The notes: generated from the sequence alone by a model not told the origin. Counted from the stretch's first letter, positions 30,601-41,472 are shown. The stretch is DNA of 64,000 nucleotides from Eutreptiella sp. 'Long Island Sound 2002' (GCA_964036045.1 OZ038388.1:7668890-7732889), one strand, 5' to 3'. A program made the numbers and translations.

Positions 30601-33600
30601 AGAGGAGACCGGGGGACGATGGACGCTTTGTTTGTGGCGGGCTTTGGTGGGCCATGGAGCGGATTCTCAGGGGCCTGGCCTCTGCACGTCTTGACATCGC
30701 CCTTGCGACTTTCTGGGCGCACTTTCCTCTTTTACGTTTGGCGTTTGCCCGTGTTGGGTCGGCCGGCCAAGGCCTGTTTCCCGCCGGAGTGATTCGGGCA
30801 TCAGGTCAAGACGATGGATGATGATGAGTTGGGGGCTGGACTGCCCTGCCTTGTCTACGTCCCATGAAAGTGGTGTGTGGTCTTCGTCGCCTCTTGATGT
30901 GTTCCTGCAGCCGGGGGGGGGGGGGGGGGGCATGTCGCCTTGCAGGGGGGGGGGGGCAAGTTGAGACTGCAAAAGATGCAATGCACAAAAAAATGCAAAT
31001 AAATGCATTTGCATCACCCCCTCCCCCGTCAAAATGATGCACGTGAGACAAACTTGTCCACGAATTGCCACAATAAAAGGAAATTGAGGGCAAGACAGAT
31101 GCCAAAAAAAAAGCACAAAAAAGTGCACTTGCATCCCCGTATGGAGACGTGTGGTGTGCTGGTCAGAGAGAGCAAGCACACATCAGCACAAGAGAATCCT
31201 CGTCAGTGGTACCATAGGCGCCTTTCGGCTGGAAAAAAAATAGACACTCAGAACCCCCCCCCCCTCCCTCATCAAAATGATGCACGTGACACAAACTTGT
31301 CCATGGAATGCCATAATAAAAGGAAACTGAAGGCAAGAGACAGATGTGAAAAAATTAAAAGATTGAAAAAAACTGGAAAAAAATGCACCCCCCTCCCCCT
31401 CCCGGTTCCTCTGGCTCCACAGTACCACCGTCCGCCAAGGGACCGCCCCATCGTCAGGGGCGACACGCCCGCGTGGGGCACCCCCCGGGTCTGCACTGCC
31501 CCTTCCAAACCCCAAGCCGCCAGACCTGGGACAGGATCTCCTCCGTGGAAAGGTTCTTGATGAGCCCCATGCGCCCCGTAGCACAGAAGACGCACCCCCG
31601 ATTGCACCCAACCTACGAACAGAGACGCAGCGGTCTGCGTCAGTGTGACGCCGCATCCGCTGCCGGGGCTGAGTCATGCCGCTGCGGCTGCGCTTCGTCC
31701 AACCAGCATCAGCATCACACGGGGTGGGGGGGGGGGTTGGCACAAGGCCTCGGCACAAGTAAAACACACACACAGACAAGCAAGCAGCGCAGCCAGGCAT
31801 AATGACAGAAGGCAGGCAAACATCACACACACAAGATGGCAGAAAAAGGATCAACACAACAAGCAAAGCAGCACACAACATCACAGAAATGCATTACACG
31901 GGGGAGGGGGGGGGGCTGCGCAATGTAGCACCATGAGGTGTGGCAGAAATGCGACAAATAAAAAAGGGGGGGGTTGTGTACCCCTTTGTGGCGCAAACGT
32001 TTTCAGTTCCCTGGGCTATTGTGAATCACCCCAAAGGCATGTGTGTCTCCTCGATTGATGGTCATGCCCACACAACTTGTTCCCAAAATAATGACCGTGG
32101 ACGTCGTCAGAACGTCACCTCATTCGGACCCCTTTGTGCCCTTCCCCATTTGCTCCGGCGCAGGGGGGGCCCACTACCGTCGTGTGGCGTTTGCCACGGA
32201 GCGTGCCCCCCGGGCGTCTTCCTTCTGCACTGCACGCGGTTTGCGGGAACGGGGGCCGTTGGACTGGCAGCAACACATGGGCAATGCATCAGGCCCCCTG
32301 AGGAGGCGCCCGCAATGGACTCGCCATTCTGTGGGCGCCCACGCAGCCGCAGTAGACGCCACAACGTCAGTCAATCCCCCGTTTGCGTTGCGTTGGTAGC
32401 ACCGTCCCACATGCTCTGTTTTTTTTTTTTGCAGCCACACCCAACAACACGGCACAAGAGCTGCAGCGGGATACATCTCGAAGGATGTTGAAGGTTGAAG
32501 CCGGCAACATTGTGCTGGCAAATGATGCCTGCGCAACTCACATCTCTGAGGCGAATGGGGAGTAACTCTGATGCATGTTGAAGTGTCATCGTACCCCGAG
32601 GGATGCATTGGAAGGGGGGGAGGTACCCCCCCCCCCCCCTCCAGGGCGCCCAGCCTATGCCCAGCCACTGTCCCCCTGACACCAAGTGCCGGCTCCAATG
32701 GCATTTGTAAGCGACAGCAACCGCCCCCGACCGCTTTGGCAACCTCCTCCAACCGCCTGTCTACCCGCTTCTGGGGCCGCCTGTAAGGCCCTTTCTCTTC
32801 TAATGCATCCCTGTGTATGTGTATGCATCCCCGACGTACCCCCCCCCCTCCCCTTGCGCAAGCATGGCCACAGTCCCAAAAAAAAAACAGGCAAAACAGC
32901 GGTTCAACACCAGACTGTGCTTAGACAAGACCGTGCCTGAACGCACATGACCGCCCACATCCGGGAGAGCCCTTAAAGGCAGATGGTGATAGGCTGTGGA
33001 AGGGGAACAGCAGGAATGATTAAGAATCACATCAAAACAAACACCATTGGCTTGCAATGTGCGATGCTTTAAACCTCGTCTTACATGTGGGACCACAAAA
33101 ACACTGGTCCCAAAAATCCCTTCAAACAGCGGTTCAACGCCCACCGCGTGCTTAGACAAGGCCGTGCTTGCACAAGGGGGCCAGGGGTAACGCAAAAGCT
33201 GCACAGCAACCGTGACGAAAAAGGTGATTGGTGTACCATTTTGTGACATTCTTGGACTCATGTGTGCCATGCATATACACCCCCCCCCCACACACACTGC
33301 CCCACTGACTGCGCGTGTTGAAGAAGAGACGGGGTCCAAAGATTCAAACAAACGGAGACGCAAACACAACACAAATGCTTCACTGCCTAAGACATTGTGT
33401 CACATACACCAAGTCCAAAGGACGAGATTGCCAAAGCACACGGGCCGTGAGAGCGGAACCCCTGGGACGCCTGATCGAACCATCCACGGATTTCCAGGAC
33501 CATTTTGTTCTGAAGCCGCCATCACCAGAACTCAGATTGCCAAACAAATCAATGACATGTTCAATATATTGCAAGTGCAAATTGACACTGCCATATCTTG

Positions 33601-36600
33601 CTGAACTCCATGGATGACCCCAGAGTTTCACTTGGGGGGAGGGGGGGGGGGGGCTGGGTGGGTCCAAGGGGGGGCGGGTCAGGGATGCATTAGAAGGGAA
33701 GGGACCTCAGAGGCGGCCCCAGGAGCCGTTCTACGAGCGGTTGGAGGAGATTGCCGAGGCGGTTGGGGGCGGTTACTGTCGGTTATAAATCCCATTGAGC
33801 CTGGCACTTGCCGTCAGGGACACAGTGGCTGGGCATAGGCTAGGCGCCCTGGAGGGGAGGGGGGAGGGGCTCTTCCAATGCATCCCTGGGGACCCCCCCC
33901 TCTCCCCTCCTGGTGCTGAGTTATTAAGTGAAGCTCTGGATGACCGGGAGGGAGGCGGACTCACAGCGACGCACAAACATGTGGCACCATGCCCAAAGTG
34001 GCGCAAAACCCTGGCTGCCGAAAAAGGGGCAGGGATACCGGGGGGGGGGGGATTCCGTGCAGGGGGGGGGGGGGGGGATGAATCTACAAATTCTGGCACG
34101 CCAAAATCTGTGCCATTTCTTAAAAATCAGCGAACAAACTACCCCCGGACCCCCTTGTAATCCCCCACCCCTTGCAATCCCCCCCCCCATGGGGGGGACT
34201 GGCCTGACATTAGTATGGCTCCCAATGATTGCTCATGAGAAACAGTGGGTGCTTGCTGTTATTTCCTGGTGGACTTTAGTTCGAGATAGTTGCTGTTATT
34301 GCCGAGGGGACTTTGGACGCATACGCAAAAATCCGTAAAGACACTGAACAAATTGCGTACAAAAATTTCGTACAGAATTTGAATTGCAGAAATTCTAGCT
34401 TGTATAATCCCCCCCCCCCGGTATTTAAAACCTTTATGGCATGCCTCCCCGCAAGTCTACCCCCCCTCCCCCCTCCCCTGATCAGCATCAGCCCAGCGAC
34501 AGCATCATCATCCTTAGCAGCAGCAGCAGCATCATCAGCACCAACACCAGCACCAGCATCCACCACAGCACCTGCACAAATTTAGAACCAACATGGAAAA
34601 CCTCATCCAGGGATGCATTGGAAAGGGGGGACCCCGCCCCCCCCCCACTCCAGGGCCCCCAGCCTATGCCCAGCCACTGTCCCCCTGACGCCAAGTGCCA
34701 GCTTCAGTGGCATGTAACCGACAGCAACCGCTCCCAACCGCTTTGGCAACCTCCTCCAACCGCCACTGGGGCCGCCTCTGAGGTCCCTTCCCTTCTGATG
34801 CATCCCTGACCTCATCCACAATCATCTGCAAAAGCCAGAGCACGAGCGAAGTAAGGACCCGCACACACCTGCGTGGACACACACAGCGTCGTGCGGGGCA
34901 GCGTCTCATGCGGGATGAGCACGCTCTCGATCAGGTGCTCCGACGAGTCACAGCGCTGCAGGAACTTGAGGGTGCCACACGACGACGCGGTCTCGGACAC
35001 GATCGTCGTGCAGACGACGCCCTGGGCCGGCCCGAGGCATTTACGTAACAGGGACCGGGCCTTCGGTGCGAGGCCTATGACACACCGAATGGGACAGCAA
35101 CCCCCCAGTGGACCCCCCTATTTGGCAACCTGCCCCGATGGTAGTGCACTCCATCGAAGAGACATGCAGTGCACAATACCAAACTTCAAACAAATCGGAG
35201 GACGTCTCCGAGGGCCTGCGGCGGTGCAGAACGTGCACGGGGGGCCGCTTGTGCACAGCACTGCACGGGTTTAGCATCCAATTCCCTTCCACAACTACTC
35301 GGCCCCTTCGGAGCGCAAGCGTTCACTTTTTGGAAATTTTTTGGGAAATTTTTTTGAAAATTTTTGGAATTTTTTGGAGTTTTTTTTTTGGGCACTCTTT
35401 GGAAAATTTTTGGAATTTTTTTGAGTTTTTTTGGGCATTCTTTGGAAAAAAATTTTTGGAAACTTTTTGGAATCTTTTACTCGGCCCCTTCGGGGACACG
35501 AGCGTGCACATCACCGTTGTTCAGTGCCGATGAATGGACGATTCGCGTGTCTCCGTCCAGTTACCCCCCACGCCCCCTTGCATAAACTACGCCACTGTAC
35601 ACAATTATTACAGTCCCTACGCCTACTGTAGCTTGGACAAGGGCGTGGCTTGTGCGCAACACATACAACTGCCGACACACACGTGCGCAGGCCACATGTG
35701 CTGAAATTGGCAATCCAGGACCTATGGGATGCATCAGACTAAAAAATTCCTGGGGCACCAGCAGGGGGCCACATGTGCTGAAATTGGCAAATGTGACGAC
35801 AAACCCATGTCTTATGTGGCCACACTACATTTTGTCCATAATTAAATTACGTACAAAATTATTACAGTCCCTACGCCTACTGTAGCTTGGACAAGGGCGT
35901 AGCTTATACAAGGGCGGCCGCAAACACATTCAACAACATAGATCTGGTCTACAGCAGGGCAATAGCGTTCTCGAACCGTAGATGCTCAGTCCCGTTAGAG
36001 TCCATGCTTATACAAGGGCGGGGGGGGGGGAGGGTAACAGAAGTGAGCCACAAGTGCGTGGGCTTCTGCTGCGGCTCCCTGGGCAGGGATGTATTAGAAG
36101 GGGGAGGGGGGAGGGGGGTTTGGCTGGGACCCCCCTCCTCCCAGGGTCCCCGCCGAAGGCAGGCCGAAATTTTTGAAGCTTAAATCCTCCTGGCACCGAA
36201 GGCACCGAAGCAAAATTTTGGCTGTCAGCCTCAAACAATGGAAGGGGAGGGGAGGGGGGTTACACCCCCTCCTCCTATGGTCTCCAACCGTTCTAATGCA
36301 TTACTGGGGCTGGGCCACATACACACACAAAAGCGTGTGATGTGGTTCCGCCCCCCAACAGACGCAGGGAAACCACTTTTGCAAGAGCAAGGTTTTCAGG
36401 TCTGCCAACATTCGTGACGAGGCGATTCCTGTACTGCTGAACAGGGCGGTCCTTAACGGAAAAAAAAACTGTTCCAGAACATGGTTTTTTCAAAAACGAC
36501 CGCGTGTAGCTCATATGTTCAACCATGGTTGGTGGCGATTGACGGTTGGCAGCTGGTGGAGATTGCCGGTTGGTGGTTGGCGGCGGTTGGCGGCGGTTGG

Positions 36601-39600
36601 CGGCGGTTGGCGGCAGTTGGCAGTTGGTGATGGGTGGTTGGTGGCGGTTGGCAGCGGTTGACGGTTGGCGGTTGGTCGCGGTTGGCGGTTAGTGGTTGGT
36701 GATCCCTTGGGGCGGTCCTTGACAAAAAAAAATCTGGTCCCTTAAGGACCGCCCTGCTGCTGAACGTTGTGGAACTGATGCTGCTTTTGCCCCCCCCCAC
36801 CCCGGCACCCGCCAAAGTGAGGGTTCCTCCTTTCCTCCAACACAATGGAGCCACCTTTCCAAGACATGGCACTCTGGCTATCTCCACCAAAGCTTGTCTC
36901 TGCAGCGCAACACTCGCCCTTGTCTGGACGTTTTGCATAAACCACTGGTCATGCAAAAGCATCCATCGGAGGGCCCTTCCCGACTGGGATTGGTCTGTCT
37001 GGTTGGGTTTGTCAGACTGACGGCAGAAGGCCAAGGTTTGGCAGCAAAGGACAGCGATGGTTCAGTGTACTGACGACACAAAGGACATGATTGCGCATCC
37101 GTCGGCACCTCATGACGGTGTTGTGCAACTTCGGCGCGGAAACTGCAAAAGCCACGCAAGACTGCCTGCGGGAGGACACACTCGCACTCTGACCATTGCT
37201 TTGTTGACTGCGCGCGAACGATCCAACAAATTGGGGCCAACAATCATCGAAAATCGGGGGCATTGGGTCCGATTGAAGGGGGCTTCAGTGCACATGTCAC
37301 ACGACACACAAAAAAGTTGCAGGCGTTTGTGATGCAACGCAACTTCAGAATCGGAATCCGGGGTTGGAACGGCGATGGTGCGCCGCCAGCGGACCTCAAA
37401 GGGATGCGCGGATCGACACGAACATTCGGGGGTCATCCGTCGCAGGTGAGACCCACGAGCGGCAGCCGGAGCTCATCGCACAGAGGCCCGGCGATGTCCC
37501 CAGCACATCGGCACATCAGCAAGGGAGGACTTGCTTCAATAAGACCTTGTCAATTCCGTTTCACAACGGTGCAGCACCCTCTCCCCCCATCCCCCACACC
37601 CGCAAAGGCTTTGGGCCAATTTCAAAAGCCAAGCGTCAATCGCTCGCTGGGCAACCCCCGAGTTTTGCTTAACAACTCAGCATCTCCTTGGCGGGCCTCT
37701 GATACCCCCCCCCCCCTCGGACCCCCCCCCCCCCCTTTAAGTGATTGGGCCAATTTTTCTCCCGGTCTTCTGCCAATCAAAATGTTTCTCTGGCGCCTTT
37801 GGCGCAAGTCAGTTTAGGCCAAAAAATTTCTTCGGCGCGTTCGGCGCCTCTAACAACTCAGGGTCTCCTGTTAGGGGGGGGGGGGGGGGGCACCCCCACC
37901 CCCCTTGGACCCCCCCCCCCTTTAAGGAAACCCCCCCCCCCCCCCCAAAACACACAAAGCCGTGATGTACTGTCCTCGTAATCCTTGGGCACCGCTGCCC
38001 GTCTCCGTGAGCACCGCCGGGGCTGCGTTTGAGTGCCCAATGTGTCACACCGCCGCGCATGGTCTCCGGGCATGCCCCAGAAGCCCGTTCCTCTGTTCGC
38101 CTTGGTGCATCCCCCATCCGTCTGTCTGTTCTGCTCGCCCCTTGTGAGCACGGGGGCCGATCCTGGTCGGGACCCGACCCCAAAGGGGGGGGGGGGGGGC
38201 TCTACGGACCCCAAAATTGTCGCACGGAACAATGTGCTTTGTCGGCGCCAGAGGCGGCGCAGATTTTGTTTTAGGCATACGGCAGGGGGAATTTTTTTTG
38301 TTCGACCCTATGTGTCTATACTCAAACTACTCAGAATTTTGTGGAGAATTCAAAAATGGCTGAAAGGCACAAAAAAGGTTATGTAGCCACCTTGCCCACA
38401 AGTGGGCCACTTCTGATTTTGCCCCCCCGCTCTGAAGCGGAGGGGATCCCCCAGGCGGCAGGGGTTAAGTAGCCACCTTGCCCACAAGGGGAAGGGAGGG
38501 CACGCGACGAGTGGGAGGATAATTCCGATGCTTGAGGCGCCTCCCCTCCCTTCGCTTCTCTATATATATGTCTGTGGTTTCTGACAAGGGGAAGGGAAGG
38601 CCTTTGGGCGAACTCAAGGCAACATTCAGTAGTACTCTGAAAGTGCTGCAGTGCAGCAAAACAATCATGAGCTATGACCAGTCACAGTGCGTCTTGTTAG
38701 CTTTGTGTGTTTGCGCGCTTGGACGGGGCCTGACGGAAAAGGTGCTGGGTTTGGGTCAACGAAGGGGGGGGATCCCCCCCCCCTTCGGAGGGGGGTGGGG
38801 GTCCCCCCCCCCTACAGCCCCCCAAACTGTCGAACATCCCTTGGGGTCACACATTGGCTGGCGGCGGCCCCCGTGCTTGTGGGGCTGTGACAGATACGGG
38901 CATCCAGACACAGCTTTTGGATGGGACAGTACCTCGGAGGAGGGGGACGGGCCCCGAGAGGACTGAGAGGATCTCCATGACTCCATCAGATCCCTCCTCC
39001 TCCACCTCCTCCCCACCGCCATCACTATCTCAGTCCCCCCAACCAGGCGGGGGCAGTACAACGATCCTGCCCAGGGCTGTCCTTAACGCAAAAAAAAAAA
39101 AAAAAAAAAAATCCCGTCCAGAACCAGGTAATTTCAAAAGAGCCCGCGGGCACTCCATGTGCTCAACCATGGTTGTGGCAGTTGGCGGTTGGCGGTTGGC
39201 GGCAGTTGGCGGTTGGCACATGGCAACTGGCGGTTGGTGGCGGTTGGTGGTGGTTGGCGGCGGTTGGTGGCTGGCGGTTGGTGGTTGGAGGCAGTTGGCA
39301 GTGGTTGGCAGTTGGCGGTTGGTCGCCGCTGGCGGTTGGCGGCGGTTGGTGGCTGGCGGTTGGTGGCGGTTGGTGGTTGGCGGTTGGTGGCGGTTGGCAG
39401 TTGATGGGAGTTGGCGGTTGGCGGTTGGTGGTCCCTTGGGGCTATCCTTAAGGGCTGTCCTTAGCAAAAAACAAAAAAAAATCTCGTTCCTTAAGGACAC
39501 CCCTGATCCTGCCTACTCCCCCCCTCCCCCGCAAAAGAGGGATGTGGCGGGCCTTTGGAGGCGGAGTGGGCGCGGGGAGGCACATGGGGACGGCACAGAC

Positions 39601-40443
39601 GACGAGGGAACCAAAACCATCGCTGTGACCAGCGACGACTGTGGACACCCCAGGGCCCACGGGGCAGTCTCTTGAAACAGTGCCGCGCACCGCAGCCGTC
39701 GGGACGTCCCAAGGGCCAAGGACCGAGACCTCACCCCCCCCAGCCAGAAATGTTTTAGAAGAGAGGGGGAGGGGGAGAGGGGGTCTGGAACCCACAAGTT
39801 TGTGTACCAAAAATGACGCAAATCAATGGTTCCTTTTGTGAATTTCAGTTTTTCCCACTATGACCTCTGGATCCAGGGAGGGGGGGAGGAGCGGGGGCAG
39901 GGCGTCTTTTGAGTGGGGGCGAGGCAGGGGGTTTGGGACCCAAAAACTCGTGTGTCAAAAATGGCCCAACCAATTTTCCCACCGTTTTCGTGTTTTCCCA
40001 TGATGGTCACTTTGGTCTGGGGGGTGGGGGGGGATTCGGGGGAGGGGTCCCCCCCTTTTGGTTTTTAATTCTTGTAAAGACGCCCCTGGGGGGGTGGGGG
40101 GGGGGCGCTCTCCTCCTGCGGTTGTCAGCTGTTCTGATACATCCCTGGCCCCCAAGCCATTGCAGGGCCAGTCATGCCCCAGAGCCATGCGGCGTGGGGG
40201 AGAGGGTGGGGGGTGGGGGGTGCGGGTGCGGGTGCGGGGGGGGCGCGCCAGGCAGTGCCATCGTGCGTTGGGAGGGCCCTGTGCCACACAAAAGGGGCGC
40301 ACCTTCCGTCGCCGGCTGGTCCAATGGACTGGTCCCTGTGCGCAGGGCCTGCCAAACGGTGGCCGCTCTCCCGTTCCCCTGCAGCAGTCGGCCCAACTCG
40401 TCACGGGGGAGTGACAGCAGTCGACCCGCCGCCAGTTCCACAT
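27690..40443 (-). CDS. rlmN: RlmN/Cfr-type radical SAM rRNA methyltransferase, multi-exon, interrupted by a gap and a frameshift
   Basis: The family methylates C2 of adenine in 23S rRNA (A2503) and some tRNAs, using a 4Fe-4S cluster. Pieces in transcript order: 40303-40443 ([21 protein letters not shown]-terminal helical motif, less certain); 34869-35021 (51 codons, GTLKFLQRC and HLIESVLIP, ending TLCVSTQ); about 31511-31612 ([13 protein letters not shown], the CX3CX2C cluster motif, then [10 protein letters not shown]); 30334-30368 (CMALLS, running into the gap exactly where SLHA is expected); 29911-29999 ([20 protein letters not shown]); 27690-27954 (LIPYND, then [16 protein letters not shown], stop TGA). 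Splice sites include CAG|gtgtgtgc, GCG|gtatgcc and clean AG acceptors, and the join TQ|VGC is exact. The MGMGEP-containing exon is missing and presumably in or near the N gap. In the last exon a six-C run (27801-27806) shifts the frame by one base between LLMSRG and YHCSIRV. An organellar rRNA substrate is inferred. Confidence 0.85.
28056..28470. mobile_element. composite of two CAGGGATG-type MITEs
   Basis: 28056-28250 begins CAGGGATGTATCAGAAAG and contains CGGCTGGGACCCC, GCCGAAGCAAATTTTGGCTG and a GGGTTACCCCCTCCT hairpin, matching 36089-36307. 28345-28470 is the right half of the GATGCATT family (ACAGTAACCGCCCCCAACCG to TTCTAATGCATCCCTG). Both lie in the last intron of the RlmN-like gene. 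Confidence 0.65.
29335..29910 (+). repeat. composite repeat, inverted partner at 38155-38885
   Basis: Two blocks, 29335-29460 (GCCAGCCAATGTGTGACCCC, then a C-run and TTGACCCAAACC) and 29640-29910 (TTTTTGAATTCTCCACAAAA, CATAGGGTCGAACAAAAA, CCGTATGCCTAAAACAAAAT, GGTCCTGACCAGGATCGGC), recur in mirror order and opposite orientation at 38155-38390 and 38750-38885. The second block ends about ten bases from the donor of the 29911-29999 exon of the RlmN-like gene. Confidence 0.85.
30134..30333. other. 200-N assembly gap
   Basis: Exactly 200 N, a conventional placeholder, so the true size is unknown. It is flanked by G-runs on both sides (30118-30128 and 30379-30392) and truncates an exon of the RlmN-like gene. 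Confidence 1.
31010..31370. repeat. two copies of a ~105-bp repeat with an interposed dispersed repeat
   Basis: TCAAAATGATGCACGTGAGA, CAAACTTGTCCA, GCCACAATAAAAGGAAA and GGCAAGA...CAGATG at 31028-31105 recur at 31275-31350. Between them is the copy of the 4590-4675 repeat. All are intronic in the RlmN-like gene. Confidence 0.75.
32599..32813. mobile_element. hAT-type MITE, GATGCATT family, copy 3
   Basis: Complete 215-bp copy with GAGGGATGCATTGGAAGG, a GGAGGTACC/C-run hairpin, GCCCAGCCACTGTCCCCCTG, AATGGCATTTGTAAGCGACA and TTCTAATGCATCCCTG. It is in the RlmN-like gene's intron, and no target duplication is obvious. Confidence 0.85.
33680..33888. mobile_element. hAT-type MITE, GATGCATT family, copy 4 (reversed)
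   Basis: Begins CAGGGATGCATTAGAAGG and ends CCAATGCATCCCTG. The body is the reverse complement of copy 3 (GGCGGTTGGGGGCGGTTACTG, ACACAGTGGCTGGGCATAGG). It is 209 bp long and intronic. Confidence 0.85.
34153..34213. mobile_element. shortened TTGTAATCCCC-family derivative
   Basis: CCCTTGTAATCCCCCACCCC is followed directly by CTTGCAATCCCCCC, CCATGGGG, and ACTGGCCTGACATTAG. This is the terminal portion of the 19106-19295 element with most of the body missing. It is intronic in the RlmN-like gene. Confidence 0.55.
34608..34808. mobile_element. hAT-type MITE, GATGCATT family, with perfect 8-bp target duplication
   Basis: This 201-bp copy runs from CAGGGATGCATTGG to TGATGCATCCCTG and is flanked by ACCTCATC at 34600-34607 and again at 34809-34816. 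The exact 8-bp duplication and CAGGG end assign the family to hAT. The right end is only 53 bp from the exon of the RlmN-like gene that ends at 34869, so a recent insertion sits right beside a splice donor. Confidence 0.95.
35293..35920. repeat. A/T homopolymer block and duplicated segments
   Basis: 35330-35475 is GGAAATTTTTTGG-type low-complexity DNA bounded on both sides by CTCGGCCCCTTCGG (35299 and 35480). 35603-35650 and 35858-35905 share ATTATTACAGTCCCTACGCC and TGTAGCTTGGACAAGGGCGT; 35695-35715 and 35771-35791 share CACATGTGCTGAAATTGGCA. The phrase CATCAGACTAAAAAATTCC near 35734 recurs near 62308. Confidence 0.7.
36089..36307. mobile_element. CAGGGATGTATT-type MITE, second subfamily
   Basis: Runs from CAGGGATGTATTAGAAGG to TTCTAATGCATTACTG. 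It includes TTTGGCTGGGACCCC, ACCGAAGGCACCGAAGC and TTTTGGCTGTCAGCCTCAAA, the same body as 28056-28250. The termini are close to the GATGCATT family, suggesting mobilisation by the same hAT transposase. Confidence 0.7.
36442..36756. mobile_element. hAT-type MITE with internal GGTTGG minisatellite, copy 2
   Basis: This 315-bp element runs from CAGGGCGGTCCTTAA to TTAAGGACCGCCCTG with a perfect target duplication CTGCTGAA (36434-36441 and 36757-36764). It contains CATATGTTCAACCATGG and then a long run of GGCGGTTGGCGGTTGG variants. It is intronic if the 40.3-kb exon belongs to the RlmN-like gene. Confidence 0.95.
36765..38154. other. no supported gene
   Basis: The unique stretch 36770-37650 has overlapping frames of 60-180 codons on both strands with no motif. 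From 37700 to 37950 the sequence is dominated by C- and G-runs. Two near-copies of AATTTCTTCGGCGCGTTCGG / AATGTTTCTCTGGCGCCTTT lie at 37785 and 37828. Confidence 0.3.
38155..38885 (-). repeat. inverted partner of the 29335-29910 composite repeat
   Basis: 38155-38390 and 38750-38885 are reverse complements of 29640-29910 and 29335-29460. Spacing between the blocks differs (about 360 vs 180 bp). Between them are two copies of GTAGCCACCTTGCCCACAAG at 38384 and 38469. Confidence 0.85.
39072..39505. mobile_element. hAT-type MITE with internal GGTTGG minisatellite, copy 3
   Basis: This 434-bp element runs from CAGGGCTGTCCTTAA to TTAAGGACACCCCTG, flanked by ATCCTGCC on both sides (39064-39071, 39506-39513). 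The internal array is longer than in the 291- and 315-bp relatives, so the length difference is mostly repeat-number variation. The Trp/Val/Gly-rich frames across it are artefacts. Confidence 0.95.
39740..40146. mobile_element. possible third CAGGGATG-type element
   Basis: The left end AGAAATGTTTTAGAAGAG and right end TTCTGATACATCCCTGG resemble the GATGCATT termini. Inside, two related halves share GTTTGTGTACCAAAAATGACGC / CTCGTGTGTCAAAAATGGCC and CCACTATGACC / CCATGATGGTC. No target duplication is clear. Confidence 0.4.
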
Positions 40444-40609
40444 CTGCACAACAAACGCACCGGACGCCCGCGGTGGTGCATCCGCCACGCAGAAGTGGCG
40501 GTGGGGGTGGGGGTGGTGTGAGCGGGTCCTGCTTCAGTGTTGTTGCCGAGGGGGCGCCTTCGGACACCGCCGGCGTGGCGCGCCGTCTAGGCCCCCGCCC
40601 CCCCCCCCC

Positions 40610-40995
40610 CCCCCCCTTGCGCAAGCACACCCGCGGTCCCAAAAGTCCAGGCAAAGCAGCGGGCCAACGCCCACCCCCGTGTGTAGACGGGCCCGTGCTT
40701 GCGTGCTACACACACGCCAGCAAAGCACGGCACGTGACAGCCGTACCGGGAATAGCAATGCTAGCCATGGCCGAAAATCACATGACAACAAACAGCGTGG
40801 GGCTGCAATGTGTGGTACAATGTTGTTATGATCAGAATGCACAGTCACAGGAGCCCCCCTTTCCCTCTCCAAGTGTGTCACAAACGCCCAATCCTGCATT
40901 CAGGACAACAAAAAACAGCGGCCCCCAAAACTCCTGAAAACAGCGGTTCAACCCTCCCCACTCCGTTGCTTGGACAAGCCGGTGCGTGCGCAGTG
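40610..40995. repeat. dispersed CTTAGACAAG-type repeat fragments
   Basis: Phrases CTTGCGCAAGCA, CAGCGGTTCAAC and TTGGACAAGCCGGTGC here recur near 32850-32935, 33125-33172 and 53250-53275 in several combinations, defining another mobile-repeat family whose ends I cannot fix. Confidence 0.45.
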
Positions 40996-41472
40996 GGGGG
41001 GGGGGGGGGTATGGCACAAGGCCCTGGTGTTGGTGTGTTTGCCTTTCGCGGCGCCTATTGGCTTCCCGCCCGTGCACATTCTGACCCTCGTGGGCCCGAA
41101 CGTGTTTTGGTCGTGTCAAGAGAGCCCCTGAATCACTTGTCCTTTCCCTTTGTCCTTTCCTATGCCTCCTTCTCGCAAAGGGGGGGGGGGTACCTCCCCA
41201 GACCAGCCCCCGAACAACCCCCCATTCGAAACGCCGCCCCAGACCAGCCTCCGAACAGTCCAGCCATGCAGTGTCACTCCCGTCCGTCCCTCAGGCCCAG
41301 ACATTGGGAATGCAACACAGGACAGGCGGTGTGTGGCCCACTGATGCTCAAGTGCACACGGCACTCTGAGGGAGTCTGAAGTCTGCAGATCTCCCTCGTG
41401 TTCAATGCGCAAAGTTGAGATAGGGCGGGGGCTGCCCTGGGCCGCCTCCCCAACCGAAGACTGGCAAGGCCC

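Noticed and set aside
39159-39451. Trp/Val/Gly-rich ORFs (WRLAVGG repeats)
   Set aside because: Translation of the GGCGGTTGG minisatellite inside a hAT MITE with a perfect target duplication.
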